NCBI RefSeq assembly: GCF_900109955.1 | Contig: NZ_FOJB01000001.1 | Coordinates: 682,001 to 746,000, forward strand | DNA: 64,000 bases | Origin: Aliiroseovarius sediminilitoris | Lineage (GTDB): Bacteria; Pseudomonadota; Alphaproteobacteria; Rhodobacterales; Rhodobacteraceae | Direction: 5' to 3' | Shown here: positions 1 through 8,337 of the stretch, one piece after another | How the letters are laid out: every line of letters starts with the position of its first letter | Numbering within the stretch: position 1 is the stretch's first letter | The notes under the pieces: generated by a model | The model's input: the letters and a program-made list of their open reading frames with translations, nothing else | What the model was told of the DNA's origin: nothing | Databases searched by the model: none | Position numbers and translations under genes: made by a program

Positions 1-954
1 GCCCGGGCCTTTGCCGCCAGGGCCTTTTACCGCCGGACGTTGACCGGGTTTCCCACCGGGCCGCCCACCTTTGAATGCAGGCTTGGCCCCCGGTTTGCTT
101 CCATGCTTGCCGCGCGGGATCTCTTTGCGCGTCCGCATGGGCGCCGGCTTTGCATCTTCCAACCCAAGCTGGTCGCGCACAATGCGCTGGCGGATTTCCT
201 CGACCTCGCCGGGTTTCAATTCGCCCAGTTGGAAGGGGCCGTAGCTGACGCGCAGAAGCCGGTTCACGGTCAGGCCGACCGCTTCCATGGCGCGGCGCAC
301 CTCGCGGTTCTTGCCTTCGCGCAGGGTCACGGTCAGCCACGCATTCGCGCCCTGTTGCCGGTCCAGCGACACGGCCATTGGTTGGAACCGCTCACCATCG
401 ATGGTCAATCCCTTGCGCACGGGCGCAAGCGTGTCTTCGGTCGGGCGTCCATTCACCCGCACGCGGTATTTGCGCGACCAACCGGTCGAGGGCAGCTCCA
501 GCTTGCGCTTCACGTCGCCATCATTGGTCAGCAGCAGCAGGCCTTCAGAGTTAATGTCGAGCCGCCCAACGCTCATCACCCTTGGCATATCTTCAGGTAA
601 GGCGGCGAAGACTGTATTGCGCCCTTTCTCGTCACGCTCGGTCGTCACAAGGCCGATGGGCTTGTAATACAGCCACATGCGCGGCGGTTCCGGGTCGGTC
701 AAAGGGGCTTCGTCAAACAGGATAGTGTCCTTGGCCGTGACATTCAGGGCGGGGCTGTCGATCACCTTGCCGTTCACGGTCACACGGCCCGCTTCGATCA
801 TGCGCTCGGCCTCGCGGCGGCTGGCGATACCGGCACGCGCCAGAACCTTGGCAATGCGGTCGCCTTTCGACGGATCAGCCGTCGCGGCGTCCGGCTTTTT
901 CGGTGCAGGCTTGCGGGCCGGTCTGGGAACGGGGGGGCGTTTCTTGTCAGTCAT
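1..954 (-). CDS. RsuA/RluB-family rRNA pseudouridine synthase, C-terminus cut by window edge
   Basis: Isomerises a uridine to pseudouridine in ribosomal RNA. Reading leftward from the ATG at 954, the protein begins with a Lys/Pro/Ala-rich tail, then an S4 RNA-binding domain (ASRREAERMIEAGRVTVNG, about residues 40-60), then the synthase domain with the family catalytic motif GRLDINSEG near residue 130 (the Asp is the nucleophile) and the later REGKNREVRR motif. A basic, low-complexity tail follows and is still open at base 1. The family has four E. coli members (RsuA, RluB, RluE, RluF). The S4 domain and long tail fit RluB best, but I do not assign the exact site. tadA is divergent, 71 bases away. 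Confidence 0.93.
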   Translation of the reverse strand, partial: MTDKKRPPVPRPARKPAPKKPDAATADPSKGDRIAKVLARAGIASRREAERMIEAGRVTVNGKVIDSPALNVTAKDTILFDEAPLTDPEPPRMWLYYKPIGLVTTERDEKGRNTVFAALPEDMPRVMSVGRLDINSEGLLLLTNDGDVKRKLELPSTGWSRKYRVRVNGRPTEDTLAPVRKGLTIDGERFQPMAVSLDRQQGANAWLTVTLREGKNREVRRAMEAVGLTVNRLLRVSYGPFQLGELKPGEVEEIRQRIVRDQLGLEDAKPAPMRTRKEIPRGKHGSKPGAKPAFKGGRPGGKPGQRPAVKGPGGKGPG

Positions 955-1025
955 GCCCCCGCATAGCGCGAGGCGGCGCAAAGGGGAAGCCTTGGCAAGC
1001 GTTCCGGTCCGGGGCAAAAGGGGGC

Positions 1026-1478
1026 ATGAGTAGGTTCACAAGCCATATGGATACCGCGCTGGCTGAGGCCCGCGCCGCCGCCAAACGTGGCGAGGTGCCC
1101 GTCGGCGCAGTCCTGGTGTCGCCGGAAGGCAAGGTGATCGCGGCGGCGGGCAACCGGACACGCGAGTTGAACGACCCCACGGCCCATGCCGAAATCCTTG
1201 CGATCCGCGAAGGCTGTGCGCAGGCCGGATCAGAGCGTCTGCCCGATCACGACCTTTACGTAACGCTAGAGCCTTGCGCGATGTGCGCAACCGCCATGTC
1301 GGCGGCGCGCATCCGCCGGGTCTATTACGGTGCGGCGGACCCGAAATCAGGCGGCGTCGCACATGGCGCGCGCATCTTCACACATCCGCAGTGTCACCAT
1401 ATCCCCGAGGTCTATGACGACATCGGCGCGGACGAGGCCGAGCAGATATTGAAGGATTTCTTCGCGTCCCGGCGTTGA
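1026..1478 (+). CDS. tadA: tRNA-specific adenosine deaminase TadA
   Basis: Deaminates adenosine 34 to inosine in tRNA-Arg(ACG), an essential decoding modification. The 150-residue protein has the cytidine/deoxycytidylate deaminase zinc signature: HAE (H54 as ligand, E56 as proton shuttle) and PCAMC (C84 and C87 as ligands). Length is normal for the family. I chose the ATG at 1026; a second in-frame ATG at 1047 would remove seven residues, and the upstream extension to 903 lies inside the divergent pseudouridine synthase gene. It is convergent with the metal-dependent hydrolase gene, only three bases separating the stops. Confidence 0.95.
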   Translation: MSRFTSHMDTALAEARAAAKRGEVPVGAVLVSPEGKVIAAAGNRTRELNDPTAHAEILAIREGCAQAGSERLPDHDLYVTLEPCAMCATAMSAARIRRVYYGAADPKSGGVAHGARIFTHPQCHHIPEVYDDIGADEAEQILKDFFASRR

Positions 1479-1481
1479 TCC

Positions 1482-2180
1482 TCAGATCGTGATCGGCTTC
1501 AGAACCTCTGGTTCCACCACATTCACGTCCGGCAGGGCGGCAATCAATTCATCAGCGGATTGTGCCAGGACGGGGAAGGTCTTGTAGTGGCAGGGAATTA
1601 CGGTCTGGAAATCGAAATACCGTTTCGCCGCATAGGCCACGCGCGCCATATCCATCGTGTAATGCCCCCCGGCGCACAGAATGCCGATATCGGGTTTGTG
1701 CAGGTCGCCCATCCACTCCATATCCGCCATGATGTCGGTGTCGCCGGACAGATAGATCACGTGCCCTTCGCCTGCGATCATAAACCCGACCTCGGCACCT
1801 GCGCAGAGGGGCCGATCGCCGCCCAGATAATCGAAGCTGGCGGAATGTGATGCGTTCACCATCGTCACCTTGGCTCCGTTCAGGTCGATGGTGCCGCCCT
1901 TGCCGAACCCCAGCGTATCGACCTCGCCTTCATTGCCCCAGAAGGTGGCAAGCTCATGGATCGCCGCAATCGGAATGCCTTTCTCGCGTGCAATGGCTAG
2001 GGTTGAGGAAGCGTGGTCGCCGTGCCCGTGGGTGATCAGGATGTGAGTCGCGCCAGCGGTGGCCTGGTCCCGGCGATCCTCGGGAAACATCGGGTTACCA
2101 TCCAGCCATGGATCAACCAGTAAAACCGCGTCTTCAATCTCGATCCGAAAACCGGAATGTCCAAGGAATGTGATTTGCAT
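1482..2180 (-). CDS. UPF0173-type metallo-beta-lactamase-fold hydrolase
   Basis: Predicted metal-dependent hydrolase of 232 residues, the usual UPF0173 length. The metallo-beta-lactamase signature HGHGDH is at residues 51-56, with later ligands in [13 protein letters not shown] and the C-terminal PCHYKTFP. No signal peptide is visible, so it is probably cytosolic. The substrate is not known for this family and nothing in the context identifies it. It is divergent from gatC with a 149-base gap holding both promoters. The family assignment is secure; the biochemical role is open. Confidence 0.9.
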   Translation of the reverse strand: MQITFLGHSGFRIEIEDAVLLVDPWLDGNPMFPEDRRDQATAGATHILITHGHGDHASSTLAIAREKGIPIAAIHELATFWGNEGEVDTLGFGKGGTIDLNGAKVTMVNASHSASFDYLGGDRPLCAGAEVGFMIAGEGHVIYLSGDTDIMADMEWMGDLHKPDIGILCAGGHYTMDMARVAYAAKRYFDFQTVIPCHYKTFPVLAQSADELIAALPDVNVVEPEVLKPITI

Positions 2181-2329
2181 GGAAAGCCTCCCTTCTCATC
2201 GTTTGGGGTCAGAGTAGCACCAAAACCGCCCCTGTCACCTGTGGGACAGCGCCGCAAGCCGTTCACATGGCTTGCGGGCGGGACGGGCGCGCGCTAAACG
2301 AACTGGCGAAACACAGACGGGAGCACCCC

Positions 2330-2617
2330 ATGTCGATCGACATCGAAACCGCGCGCAAGGTTGCGCATCTGGCCCGCATCAAGGTCGAAGACGACCGCTT
2401 GCCGGAGCTTGCCGAAAACTTCAACGCGATCCTCGGCTTTATCGAGCAGTTGAACGAGGTGGACGTGGACGGGATCGAACCGATGACCTCAGTCACGCCG
2501 ATGCGTCTGAAGCGGCGCGAAGACGTGGTGACGGATGGCAGCATGCAGGACAAGATACTGTCAAACGCGCCTGACGCACGTGAAGGCTTCTTTGCGGTTC
2601 CGAAGGTGGTGGAATAA
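2330..2617 (+). CDS. gatC: Asp/Glu-tRNA(Asn/Gln) amidotransferase subunit C
   Basis: Small subunit of GatCAB, which amidates Glu-tRNA(Gln) and Asp-tRNA(Asn). The 95-residue protein shows the family pattern: an N-terminal helix ([15 protein letters not shown]), a central [16 protein letters not shown] segment, the VEP-like motif GIEPMTSV and the C-terminal FFAVPKVVE tail that wraps GatA. I chose the ATG at 2330, preceded by GGGAG; an upstream in-frame extension to 2267 has no family similarity. It overlaps gatA by one base (TAATG), so the two are translationally coupled. gatB is not in the window. Confidence 0.96.
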   Translation: MSIDIETARKVAHLARIKVEDDRLPELAENFNAILGFIEQLNEVDVDGIEPMTSVTPMRLKRREDVVTDGSMQDKILSNAPDAREGFFAVPKVVE

Positions 2618-4098
2618 TGGCTGACCTGAACAAACTGACGATTGCGGATGCCCGCGATGCGATGCGCAGGGGCGATCTGACATCTGTCGAACTGACCGAG
2701 GCGTGTCTGACCGAGATCGAAGGCGCAGGCGCGCTGGGCGCGTTTGTCCACAAAACGCCCGAACTTGCGCGCGAACAGGCCAAAGCGGCGGACGACCGCA
2801 TCAAGGCGGGCGATGCGCCTGACATGTGCGGCATCCCGCTGGGGATCAAAGACTTGTTCTGCACCAAGGGCGTGGCGTCACAAGCGGGTAGCCGCATTCT
2901 TGAAGGCTTCATCCCGGAATACGAATCGACTGTCAGTCAAAACCTTCTGGACAATGGCACCGTCATGTTGGGCAAGCTCAACATGGATGAATTCGCGATG
3001 GGTTCGTCGAACGAGACGAGCGTGTATGGCAATGCAGTGAATCCGTGGAAAATCGACGACCGCAAGCTGACACCGGGCGGAAGTTCGGGCGGGTCGGCGT
3101 CGGCTGTGGCCGCTGACCTTTGCCTTGCCGCGACCGGCACCGACACAGGCGGGTCAATCCGCCAGCCTGCCGCCTTTACTGGCATTACCGGGATCAAGCC
3201 GACCTATGGGCGATGCTCGCGCTGGGGTGTTGTGGCGTTCGCATCTTCGTTGGATCAGGCTGGTCCGATGACCAAATCGGTGCGCGACGCTGCGATCATG
3301 CTGGAAGCGATGTGCAGCCATGATGCGAAAGATTCCACCAGTGCAGACCTGCCAGTGCCGAATTTCGAGGCCATGCTGACCGGTAACATCAAGGGCAAGA
3401 AGATCGGTATTCCCAAGGAATATCGCATGGACGGTATGCCGGACGAGATTGAAGCGTTGTGGGCCAAAGGTGCCGACATGCTGCGCGACGCGGGGGCCGA
3501 GATTGTTGATATCTCGCTGCCTCACACGAAATATGCTCTGCCCGCCTATTATGTGATTGCACCAGCAGAGGCGTCGTCGAACCTCGCCCGATATGACGGC
3601 GTGCGTTATGGCCACCGTGCCAAGCTGGGGCAGGGCGATGGCATTACCGAGATGTATGAGAAAACCCGCGCCGAAGGGTTCGGGGCCGAAGTGCAACGCC
3701 GCGTCATGGTTGGCACCTATGTGTTGTCGGCGGGCTTCTATGACGCCTATTACAATCGTGCCCGCAAGGTGCGCGCGCTGATCAAGAAAGACTTCGAAGA
3801 TGTGTTCGCGCAAGGCATCGACGCAATCCTGACACCCGCGACGCCGTCTGCCGCCTTTGGGCTGGGCGAGATGGAAAACGCCGATCCGGTCAAGATGTAT
3901 CTGAACGACGTGTTCACCGTGACGGTGAACCTTGCCGGGTTGCCGGGTATTTCGGTACCCGCCGGGCTGGACGCGCAGGGCTTGCCGCTGGGTCTGCAAC
4001 TGATCGGGCGCCCGTGGGAAGAAGGCGATCTGCTGAATATCGCTCACGAGGTAGAGCAACGTGCCGGATTTGTGGCAAAGCCCCGGAAATGGTGGTAA
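2617..4098 (+). CDS. gatA: Asp/Glu-tRNA(Asn/Gln) amidotransferase subunit A
   Basis: Glutaminase and amidase subunit of GatCAB, producing ammonia for amidation of misacylated tRNAs. Its 493 residues match the family. The amidase signature is intact: Lys in GIKDLF (K78), the Gly/Ser loop [15 protein letters not shown] (from residue 154) with the cis-Ser at 156, and the nucleophile Ser180 in [12 protein letters not shown]; residue roles come from the family. The start overlaps the gatC stop. The next gene, a lipoprotein, begins 43 bases downstream and may share the transcript. Confidence 0.97.
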   Translation: MADLNKLTIADARDAMRRGDLTSVELTEACLTEIEGAGALGAFVHKTPELAREQAKAADDRIKAGDAPDMCGIPLGIKDLFCTKGVASQAGSRILEGFIPEYESTVSQNLLDNGTVMLGKLNMDEFAMGSSNETSVYGNAVNPWKIDDRKLTPGGSSGGSASAVAADLCLAATGTDTGGSIRQPAAFTGITGIKPTYGRCSRWGVVAFASSLDQAGPMTKSVRDAAIMLEAMCSHDAKDSTSADLPVPNFEAMLTGNIKGKKIGIPKEYRMDGMPDEIEALWAKGADMLRDAGAEIVDISLPHTKYALPAYYVIAPAEASSNLARYDGVRYGHRAKLGQGDGITEMYEKTRAEGFGAEVQRRVMVGTYVLSAGFYDAYYNRARKVRALIKKDFEDVFAQGIDAILTPATPSAAFGLGEMENADPVKMYLNDVFTVTVNLAGLPGISVPAGLDAQGLPLGLQLIGRPWEEGDLLNIAHEVEQRAGFVAKPRKWW

Positions 4099-4141
4099 CT
4101 CCTGCAAATTATTAACTCCTTGCTGCGAGAAAGAGGGTTCT

Positions 4142-4879
4142 ATGCGGTATATTTTGGGTCTCGTCGCCGTTGCTTCGGTTTCAGCTTGCGCCAGCAATGC
4201 CCCTGACAGCCGGTCGCCTGCGAATGTGACACCTGCTGTCGATCCGGTGTCGGGTGCGCCTTTGTCGGCGATGATCGAAGGGAGCTCTGTCACCAGTCAG
4301 TCGATTGATGGCAATCAGAATGCCGCTGTCGCGCCCGGCATTTCCGACGAACAGGATTTCAGTGCCGTCGCGGCCCGCGAAAGTATTGAAAGTGACGCCC
4401 AGCGTATCGAAAGCTATCAGGCCGCCTATCAACAGGCCGAGGTGGTCGCCGTCCCTGAACGCCCCGAAGGCAGTTCGGTTTCGGTGGTGGAATATGCGTT
4501 GTCGACCACCAATACGGTGGGGCAGTCGATCTATTCCCGCTCGGCATTGTCGGGCGACGCGCGGGCAGAACGCAATTGCGCGCGCTATACTTCCGCCGAT
4601 TTTGCACAAATCGCGTTTCTTGAGGCCGGTGGCCCCAAGCGAGACAGACATGGGTTGGACCCCGATGGTGACGGATTTGCCTGCGGTTGGAACCCGGCCC
4701 CCTTCCGCTCCGCCCGTGGTGCGGTCGAGGATACGGCAGTGGTCGAAGATTCTGGCATCAGCAAAGCGGACCTGGAAGCCGTGGGCATCACGACTGATGA
4801 TACGAGTGATCTTGCCGACCCGGCACCGCTTCCGGGTGAAACCCTTAACATCTCGGGCGAAACCGTCGCGAGCGAATAG
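4142..4879 (+). CDS. Lipoprotein with C-terminal excalibur-like calcium-binding motif
   Basis: A 245-residue envelope protein of unknown role. The N-terminus is a lipoprotein signal (MRYILGLVAVASVSAC) with lipobox VSAC and Cys16 as the lipidation site. A Ser/Ala/Glu-rich linker follows. Around residues 145-185 the segment RNCARYTSADFAQIAFLEAGG leads into DPDGDGFACGW, the Asp-rich loop and Cys pair of excalibur-type calcium-binding domains. I chose the ATG at 4142, preceded by a GAGAAAGAGGG stretch; the longer ORF from 4061 overlaps gatA. Its TAG is followed immediately by the GTG of the amidase gene, suggesting that the two are co-translated and both act on the cell wall. Confidence 0.8.
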   Translation: MRYILGLVAVASVSACASNAPDSRSPANVTPAVDPVSGAPLSAMIEGSSVTSQSIDGNQNAAVAPGISDEQDFSAVAARESIESDAQRIESYQAAYQQAEVVAVPERPEGSSVSVVEYALSTTNTVGQSIYSRSALSGDARAERNCARYTSADFAQIAFLEAGGPKRDRHGLDPDGDGFACGWNPAPFRSARGAVEDTAVVEDSGISKADLEAVGITTDDTSDLADPAPLPGETLNISGETVASE

Positions 4880-5566
4880 GTGCAGATCACATCCCGTCCG
4901 TCCCCGAATTTCGGCCCGCGACGGGATGGCCTCGCACCTTCGTTGATCGTTCTTCATTATACCGCCATGGCTGATCCGGCCGAGGCGTTGGATCGTCTTT
5001 GCGCGCCTGAACACGAAGTGTCTGCCCATTACCTGATCCACCGCGACGGGCGGGTGTTTCAGTTGGTGGATGAAGATATGCGCGCGTGGCACGCGGGGGC
5101 AGGCACGTGGCGCGGGATGGATGACATCAATTCCCGCTCGATCGGGATCGAGATCGACAATGATGGGGTATCCCCGTTCAGCGAACCGCAGTTGGCACAG
5201 CTTGAAAAATTGTTGCCCCTGATCATGGAGCGATGGTCGATTCCCATAGAAGGTGTGATCGGGCATAGCGACATGGCACCGGACCGCAAATCCGATCCCG
5301 GTCGGCGGTTCCCGTGGTCCCGGCTTGCACGACAAGAGTTGGCCATCTGGCCTGATGGTTCCGAAACCACGCCGGATGAGGCGGAGTTTCTTCAACAGGC
5401 GGCTGTTTTCGGTTATCCATCGAATGCCGGGTGCACCGCTGTGCTTGATGCTTTGCGCCAACGCTTCCGCCCGTGGGCTGTTGGGCCGTTGGATAGGCGC
5501 GACATGGGAATTGTCGCTGACCTTTCCAAACGCTTCCCCGTTGACGCGCCCACACCCAACGCTTAA
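4880..5566 (+). CDS. AmpD-like N-acetylmuramoyl-L-alanine amidase
   Basis: Cleaves the amide bond between N-acetylmuramic acid and the stem peptide in peptidoglycan or its recycled fragments. The 228-residue Amidase_2 domain has the expected zinc ligands by family comparison: His26 in VLHYT, His129 in GHSDMAP and Asp139 in RKSDPG. The motif IGIEIDNDG is also typical. No signal peptide is visible, which favours a cytosolic recycling enzyme of the AmpD type. The start is GTG, directly abutting the stop of the lipoprotein gene; no separate ribosome-binding site is needed if coupling occurs. The rnpB P1 stem begins 11 bases after its stop. Confidence 0.9.
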   Translation: MQITSRPSPNFGPRRDGLAPSLIVLHYTAMADPAEALDRLCAPEHEVSAHYLIHRDGRVFQLVDEDMRAWHAGAGTWRGMDDINSRSIGIEIDNDGVSPFSEPQLAQLEKLLPLIMERWSIPIEGVIGHSDMAPDRKSDPGRRFPWSRLARQELAIWPDGSETTPDEAEFLQQAAVFGYPSNAGCTAVLDALRQRFRPWAVGPLDRRDMGIVADLSKRFPVDAPTPNA

Positions 5567-5576
5567 GTCGCTTTAT

Positions 5577-5970
5577 GCGCGGATGGCTGGATGACCGCGG
5601 GTGACTGTGGGGGCGTGCTCCTGCGTGACGCGAGGAAAGTCCGGACTCCACAAGGCAATGGTGCCGGGTAATGCCCGGCCGGGGAAACCCGAGGGAAAGC
5701 GCCACAGAGAACAGACGGCCTGCGCCTGTCGCGGGTCACGGTGAAACGGTGGGGTAAGAGCCCACCGCGCGCTTGGCAACAAGGGCGGCACGGCAAGCCC
5801 CACCAGGAGCAATGCCAAATAGGGACCGCACGGGGCTTGCCCCAAAGCCGCCTTGGCTTTTGCAGGTCCGGGTTGGCAGCTTGAGGTGTCTGGTAACAGG
5901 CATCCTAGAGGAATGGTCATCCACGGTGGCAACACCTGGACAGAATCCGGCTTACAGGCCGTCCGCGCAA
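5577..5970 (+). ncRNA. rnpB: RNase P RNA, bacterial class A
   Basis: Catalytic RNA of RNase P, which matures tRNA 5' ends. Conserved blocks are clear: the 5' element GAGGAAAGTCCGGACTCC, the ACAGA-AA element near 5703-5713, and the 3' element CACCTGGACAGAATCCGGCT with the terminal CTTACAGGC. The P1 stem closes the molecule: 5577-5587 pairs with 5958-5968 over 11 base pairs with one G-U. The length of about 394 bases fits alphaproteobacterial RNase P RNAs. ORFs on either strand across this interval are spurious. Confidence 0.96.
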
Positions 5971-6123
5971 TATTTCACGCCGATTGGGCGCCGTCATGCG
6001 CGTCGTTTCGGAACGCGCGCGAATTTCCCGATTGCCTGTTGACTCGGGGGCCAATGACGCTAAAAGGCGGGTTCCAGAGATTTACCCGGGCGGGGTGCGC
6101 CCACCCGATGAGGAGCTGACGAC

Positions 6124-6291
6124 ATGGCGAAGCCGACCACTATCAAAATCCGCCTGAACTCGACCGCGGATACCGGCCACTTCTATGTGACCAAGAAGAA
6201 TGCTCGCACCATGACCGAAAAAATGGTTGTGAAGAAATACGACCCGGTTGTGCGCAAGCATGTTGAATATAAGGAAGGTAAGATCAAGTAA
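6124..6291 (+). CDS. rpmG: 50S ribosomal protein L33
   Basis: A 55-residue ribosomal protein of the large subunit. The translation begins [18 protein letters not shown] and contains [11 protein letters not shown] and [13 protein letters not shown], the L33 pattern. This copy lacks the CxxC zinc pairs of the C+ form of L33, so it is the zinc-free type. GAGGAGCTGAC precedes the ATG. A strong intrinsic terminator follows 25 bases after the stop. Confidence 0.97.
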   Translation: MAKPTTIKIRLNSTADTGHFYVTKKNARTMTEKMVVKKYDPVVRKHVEYKEGKIK

Positions 6292-6316
6292 TCTTGATCC
6301 CTTTCGATGTTGAATG

Positions 6317-6344
6317 GGCCGTGCCGGTGGGCGCGGCCTTTTCG
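6317..6344 (+). terminator. Intrinsic terminator after rpmG
   Basis: A nine-base-pair stem (6317-6325 with 6330-6338, one T-G pair) around a GGTG loop is followed by TTTTCGTTT. This is a typical Rho-independent terminator for rpmG. It lies just before the convergent SGNH hydrolase gene ends. Confidence 0.8.
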
Positions 6345-6348
6345 TTTA

Positions 6349-7038
6349 TCAGCTTTGGATCTGTCGATACAGCGTGTCGGCAAAGTGGCGATAGGCCGTG
6401 GGTCCGGGGTGAAAGCCGTCCGCCGCCATCGTTGCGGGATCCAGCGACATGTTGAATGGCAGATATTCGATACCCAGCGTCTCGGCTTGCTGAGCCAGGG
6501 CCGTATCGAACCGCCTTGCCTGCTGTCCCAGAACAAAACGAAGTGGACCGGGCAGCAGGGGAAACTGATCCAGCGGCGGGACACCCGTGACCAGAATGCG
6601 CTGGGCGTGATGGCGTTGGCGTAGCCGGGCGTATAGCTGCTCGCGGTGCTTTAACAATCGGCGCAGCGGGGTTTGTCGGGTGATGTCGTTCACGCCCAAC
6701 ACCACGATGGCAATGTCGACTTCGCCCAGATCGTCAGGCCATTCTTCCAGCGTGGAACGTGTTGTTGCGCCGGTTCTGGCGTGCAGCGACCATGTCAGAC
6801 GGTAATGCGCGGCAAGTTTGTCTGTCAAACGACCCGACAAGGCTTCGCCTTGATGGGACGCACCGACACCGGCGGCTGAAGAATCTCCGATAATAGCAAG
6901 ACGCAGCGAAGAACCATCGCCAGTCTGTCCCGTGCGAGGCCCCGCAGGTTCCGGCAGGCTGGCCGCTGTTTTGCGAACAAGCAGCGCTTGCGCGATCAGA
7001 AGGGGAGCAAGGGCAAGTTTCAGAACTCTGTCAGACAT
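6349..7038 (-). CDS. SGNH/GDSL-family hydrolase
   Basis: Predicted serine esterase or lipase of 229 residues. The SGNH blocks are present in order: block I IIGDSSAAGVG (Ser nucleophile), block III VVLGVNDITR (Asn of the oxyanion hole) and block V DGFHPGPTAYRHF (Asp and His of the triad). The N-terminus MSDRVLKLALAPLLIAQALL is hydrophobic and could be a membrane anchor or uncleaved signal, placing the enzyme at or outside the inner membrane. The substrate cannot be inferred. It stands alone between two convergent or divergent neighbours. Confidence 0.88.
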   Translation of the reverse strand: MSDRVLKLALAPLLIAQALLVRKTAASLPEPAGPRTGQTGDGSSLRLAIIGDSSAAGVGASHQGEALSGRLTDKLAAHYRLTWSLHARTGATTRSTLEEWPDDLGEVDIAIVVLGVNDITRQTPLRRLLKHREQLYARLRQRHHAQRILVTGVPPLDQFPLLPGPLRFVLGQQARRFDTALAQQAETLGIEYLPFNMSLDPATMAADGFHPGPTAYRHFADTLYRQIQS

Positions 7039-7055
7039 GGGCCTGTTCCAAGCAA

Positions 7056-7085
7056 AAAGGGCCGGTCCCTCAAGACCGGCCCTTT
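7056..7085 (-). terminator. Intrinsic terminator for the Bax inhibitor-1 gene
   Basis: A perfect 12-base-pair stem (7056-7067 with 7074-7085) with a six-base loop. On the minus strand the stem runs straight into a T tract, so it ends transcription of the gene at 7105-7878 before the SGNH hydrolase. Confidence 0.85.
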
Positions 7086-7104
7086 GTTCGTTTGTTACGC
7101 CTGC

Positions 7105-7878
7105 TTATTCACGGTTGCCCAGGAATTGCAGCAGGAACATGAACAGGTTGATGAAGTCCAGATACAGGTTCAGTGCACCCATGATTGCGGATTTCGCCAG
7201 CCATTCGCTGTCCATAGCCTGCGCGTGCGCAATGTAATCCGTCTTGATCTTCTGCGTGTCATAAGCTGTCAGGCCAGCAAAGATCAGAACACCGATTACC
7301 GAGATCGCAAAATGAAGCATCGAGCTTCCGATGAAGATGTTGACGATCGACGCCACGATCAGACCAATCAGACCCATGATCAGGAATGCCCCCAATGCGC
7401 TTAGGTCGCGCTTGGTGGTGTAGCCATAAAGGCTTAGACCCGCGAAGGCGATTGCGGTGATCAAGAAGGTTTGCACGATCGACACGCCGGTGAAAACAAG
7501 GAAGATCGAGCTGATCGACAGCCCCATCAGCGCGGCAAACGCATAGAAGAACAGTTGCGCACCTGACGCGGACAAGCGGTTAATGGCGGCGCCGAAGGCA
7601 AACACCATAGCCAGCGGAGCGAACATAACGACCCATTTCAGCGGCGACATATAGATCGCCTGACCCAATCCGGTCAGGTATTTACCTTCGCTTATCGCAG
7701 CGGTCGCACCTGTCGGATCGGTGGTTACCGCAAGGCCAGCGATGGCCCAGCTTGCCAAGGCAGTGATCAGAAGACCCACGGACATCAGCCCATAGACCTT
7801 GTTCATATGGGCGCGAAGCCCTTCGTCGATTGCGGCGCGGGTGCCTACGCCTGCGCGAACCGTATCATATTGAGCCAT
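7105..7878 (-). CDS. Bax inhibitor-1/YccA (TMBIM) family membrane protein
   Basis: A 257-residue integral membrane protein with about seven hydrophobic segments. The characteristic elements include an N-terminal cytosolic stretch, YGLMSVGLLITALASWA in TM1, a central FLITAIAFAGLSLYGYTTKRDLS and the C-terminal ALNLYLDFINLFMFLLQFLG. Bacterial members are linked to pH-sensitive calcium leak or to quality control by FtsH, but no function is established for this clade. The gene is monocistronic, bounded by a strong terminator downstream and a gap of 125 bases upstream. Confidence 0.93.
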   Translation of the reverse strand: MAQYDTVRAGVGTRAAIDEGLRAHMNKVYGLMSVGLLITALASWAIAGLAVTTDPTGATAAISEGKYLTGLGQAIYMSPLKWVVMFAPLAMVFAFGAAINRLSASGAQLFFYAFAALMGLSISSIFLVFTGVSIVQTFLITAIAFAGLSLYGYTTKRDLSALGAFLIMGLIGLIVASIVNIFIGSSMLHFAISVIGVLIFAGLTAYDTQKIKTDYIAHAQAMDSEWLAKSAIMGALNLYLDFINLFMFLLQFLGNRE

Positions 7879-7925
7879 TTAGATAGACCTCCAGAAAAAC
7901 ACAACTGGCGAGCCCCAAACGGAAA

Positions 7926-7956
7926 CCGCCCTTGGCCTTAATATCGGCAAGGGCGG
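7926..7956 (-). terminator. Probable terminator for the DUF1127 gene
   Basis: A perfect nine-base-pair inverted repeat (7926-7934 with 7948-7956) with a 13-base loop lies 47 bases past the stop of the DUF1127 gene. On the minus strand it is followed by TTTCC and GTTT, a weak T-rich tail. Confidence 0.55.
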
Positions 7957-8003
7957 ACTGTATTTCAAGAGGAATAGGATAACTTGATCGGAAAGATCAG
8001 ATG

Positions 8004-8213
8004 TTAGTTCCAGTGCGCCGGAATATCCCAAATGGGGCGGTTCGCTTCGCGATACGCAGCGTCTGGTGTCAGACCGATATCTTTCAACCGGATCGCGTCC
8101 AAATTTGCCAGTGCATGACGTTCGCGATGGACCTCCCAGGCGTGGACCAGCCAAGCCAGCGGTGAGAACGCGCGCTTTACGGTAGGGGCATTGGTGCAGA
8201 TAACAGCAGACAT
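8004..8213 (-). CDS. DUF1127 domain protein
   Basis: A 69-residue protein whose C-terminal half carries the DUF1127 signature, LDAIRLKDIGLTPDAAYREA followed by NRPIWD. Small DUF1127 proteins in other alphaproteobacteria are stress- or growth-phase-responsive and have been tied to RNA or phosphate metabolism; no role is proven here. It is divergent from a LysR regulator with about 124 bases between starts, and that gap contains inverted repeats that could be the LysR operator. Regulation by that neighbour is an inference from layout only. Confidence 0.88.
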   Translation of the reverse strand: MSAVICTNAPTVKRAFSPLAWLVHAWEVHRERHALANLDAIRLKDIGLTPDAAYREANRPIWDIPAHWN

Positions 8214-8241
8214 CTCGTCTCTCCTTCTCAGAGGTAAATGG

Positions 8242-8271
8242 TTGATAGGCGTTGCATCAACGTTCTTGATG
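8242..8271. promoter_or_regulatory. Overlapping TTGAT/ATCAA inverted repeats, candidate LysR operator
   Basis: TTGAT (8242-8246) pairs with ATCAA (8256-8260) across nine bases, and CATCAA (8255-8260) pairs with TTGATG (8266-8271) across five bases. They sit between the divergent DUF1127 and LysR genes, where a LysR-type regulator would bind. No experimental support. Confidence 0.5.
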
Positions 8272-8337
8272 TTTATGCTGATCTAGGTTTGATAAGTAAA
8301 ATGAATGTTTTTGCTATTATGCATCAAGAGGTGTGAT

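Noticed and set aside
40-667. Two plus-strand ORFs (40-600 and 287-667)
   Set aside because: They are antisense to the pseudouridine synthase, whose S4 domain and catalytic motif lie on the minus strand.
3154-5461. Long minus-strand ORFs over gatA, the lipoprotein and the amidase
   Set aside because: Shadow frames common in GC-rich coding DNA; the plus-strand genes have clear families and these ORFs have none.
5573-5935. Minus-strand and plus-strand ORFs across 5573-6119
   Set aside because: The interval is RNase P RNA with a closed P1 stem and conserved core, so the ORFs are chance.
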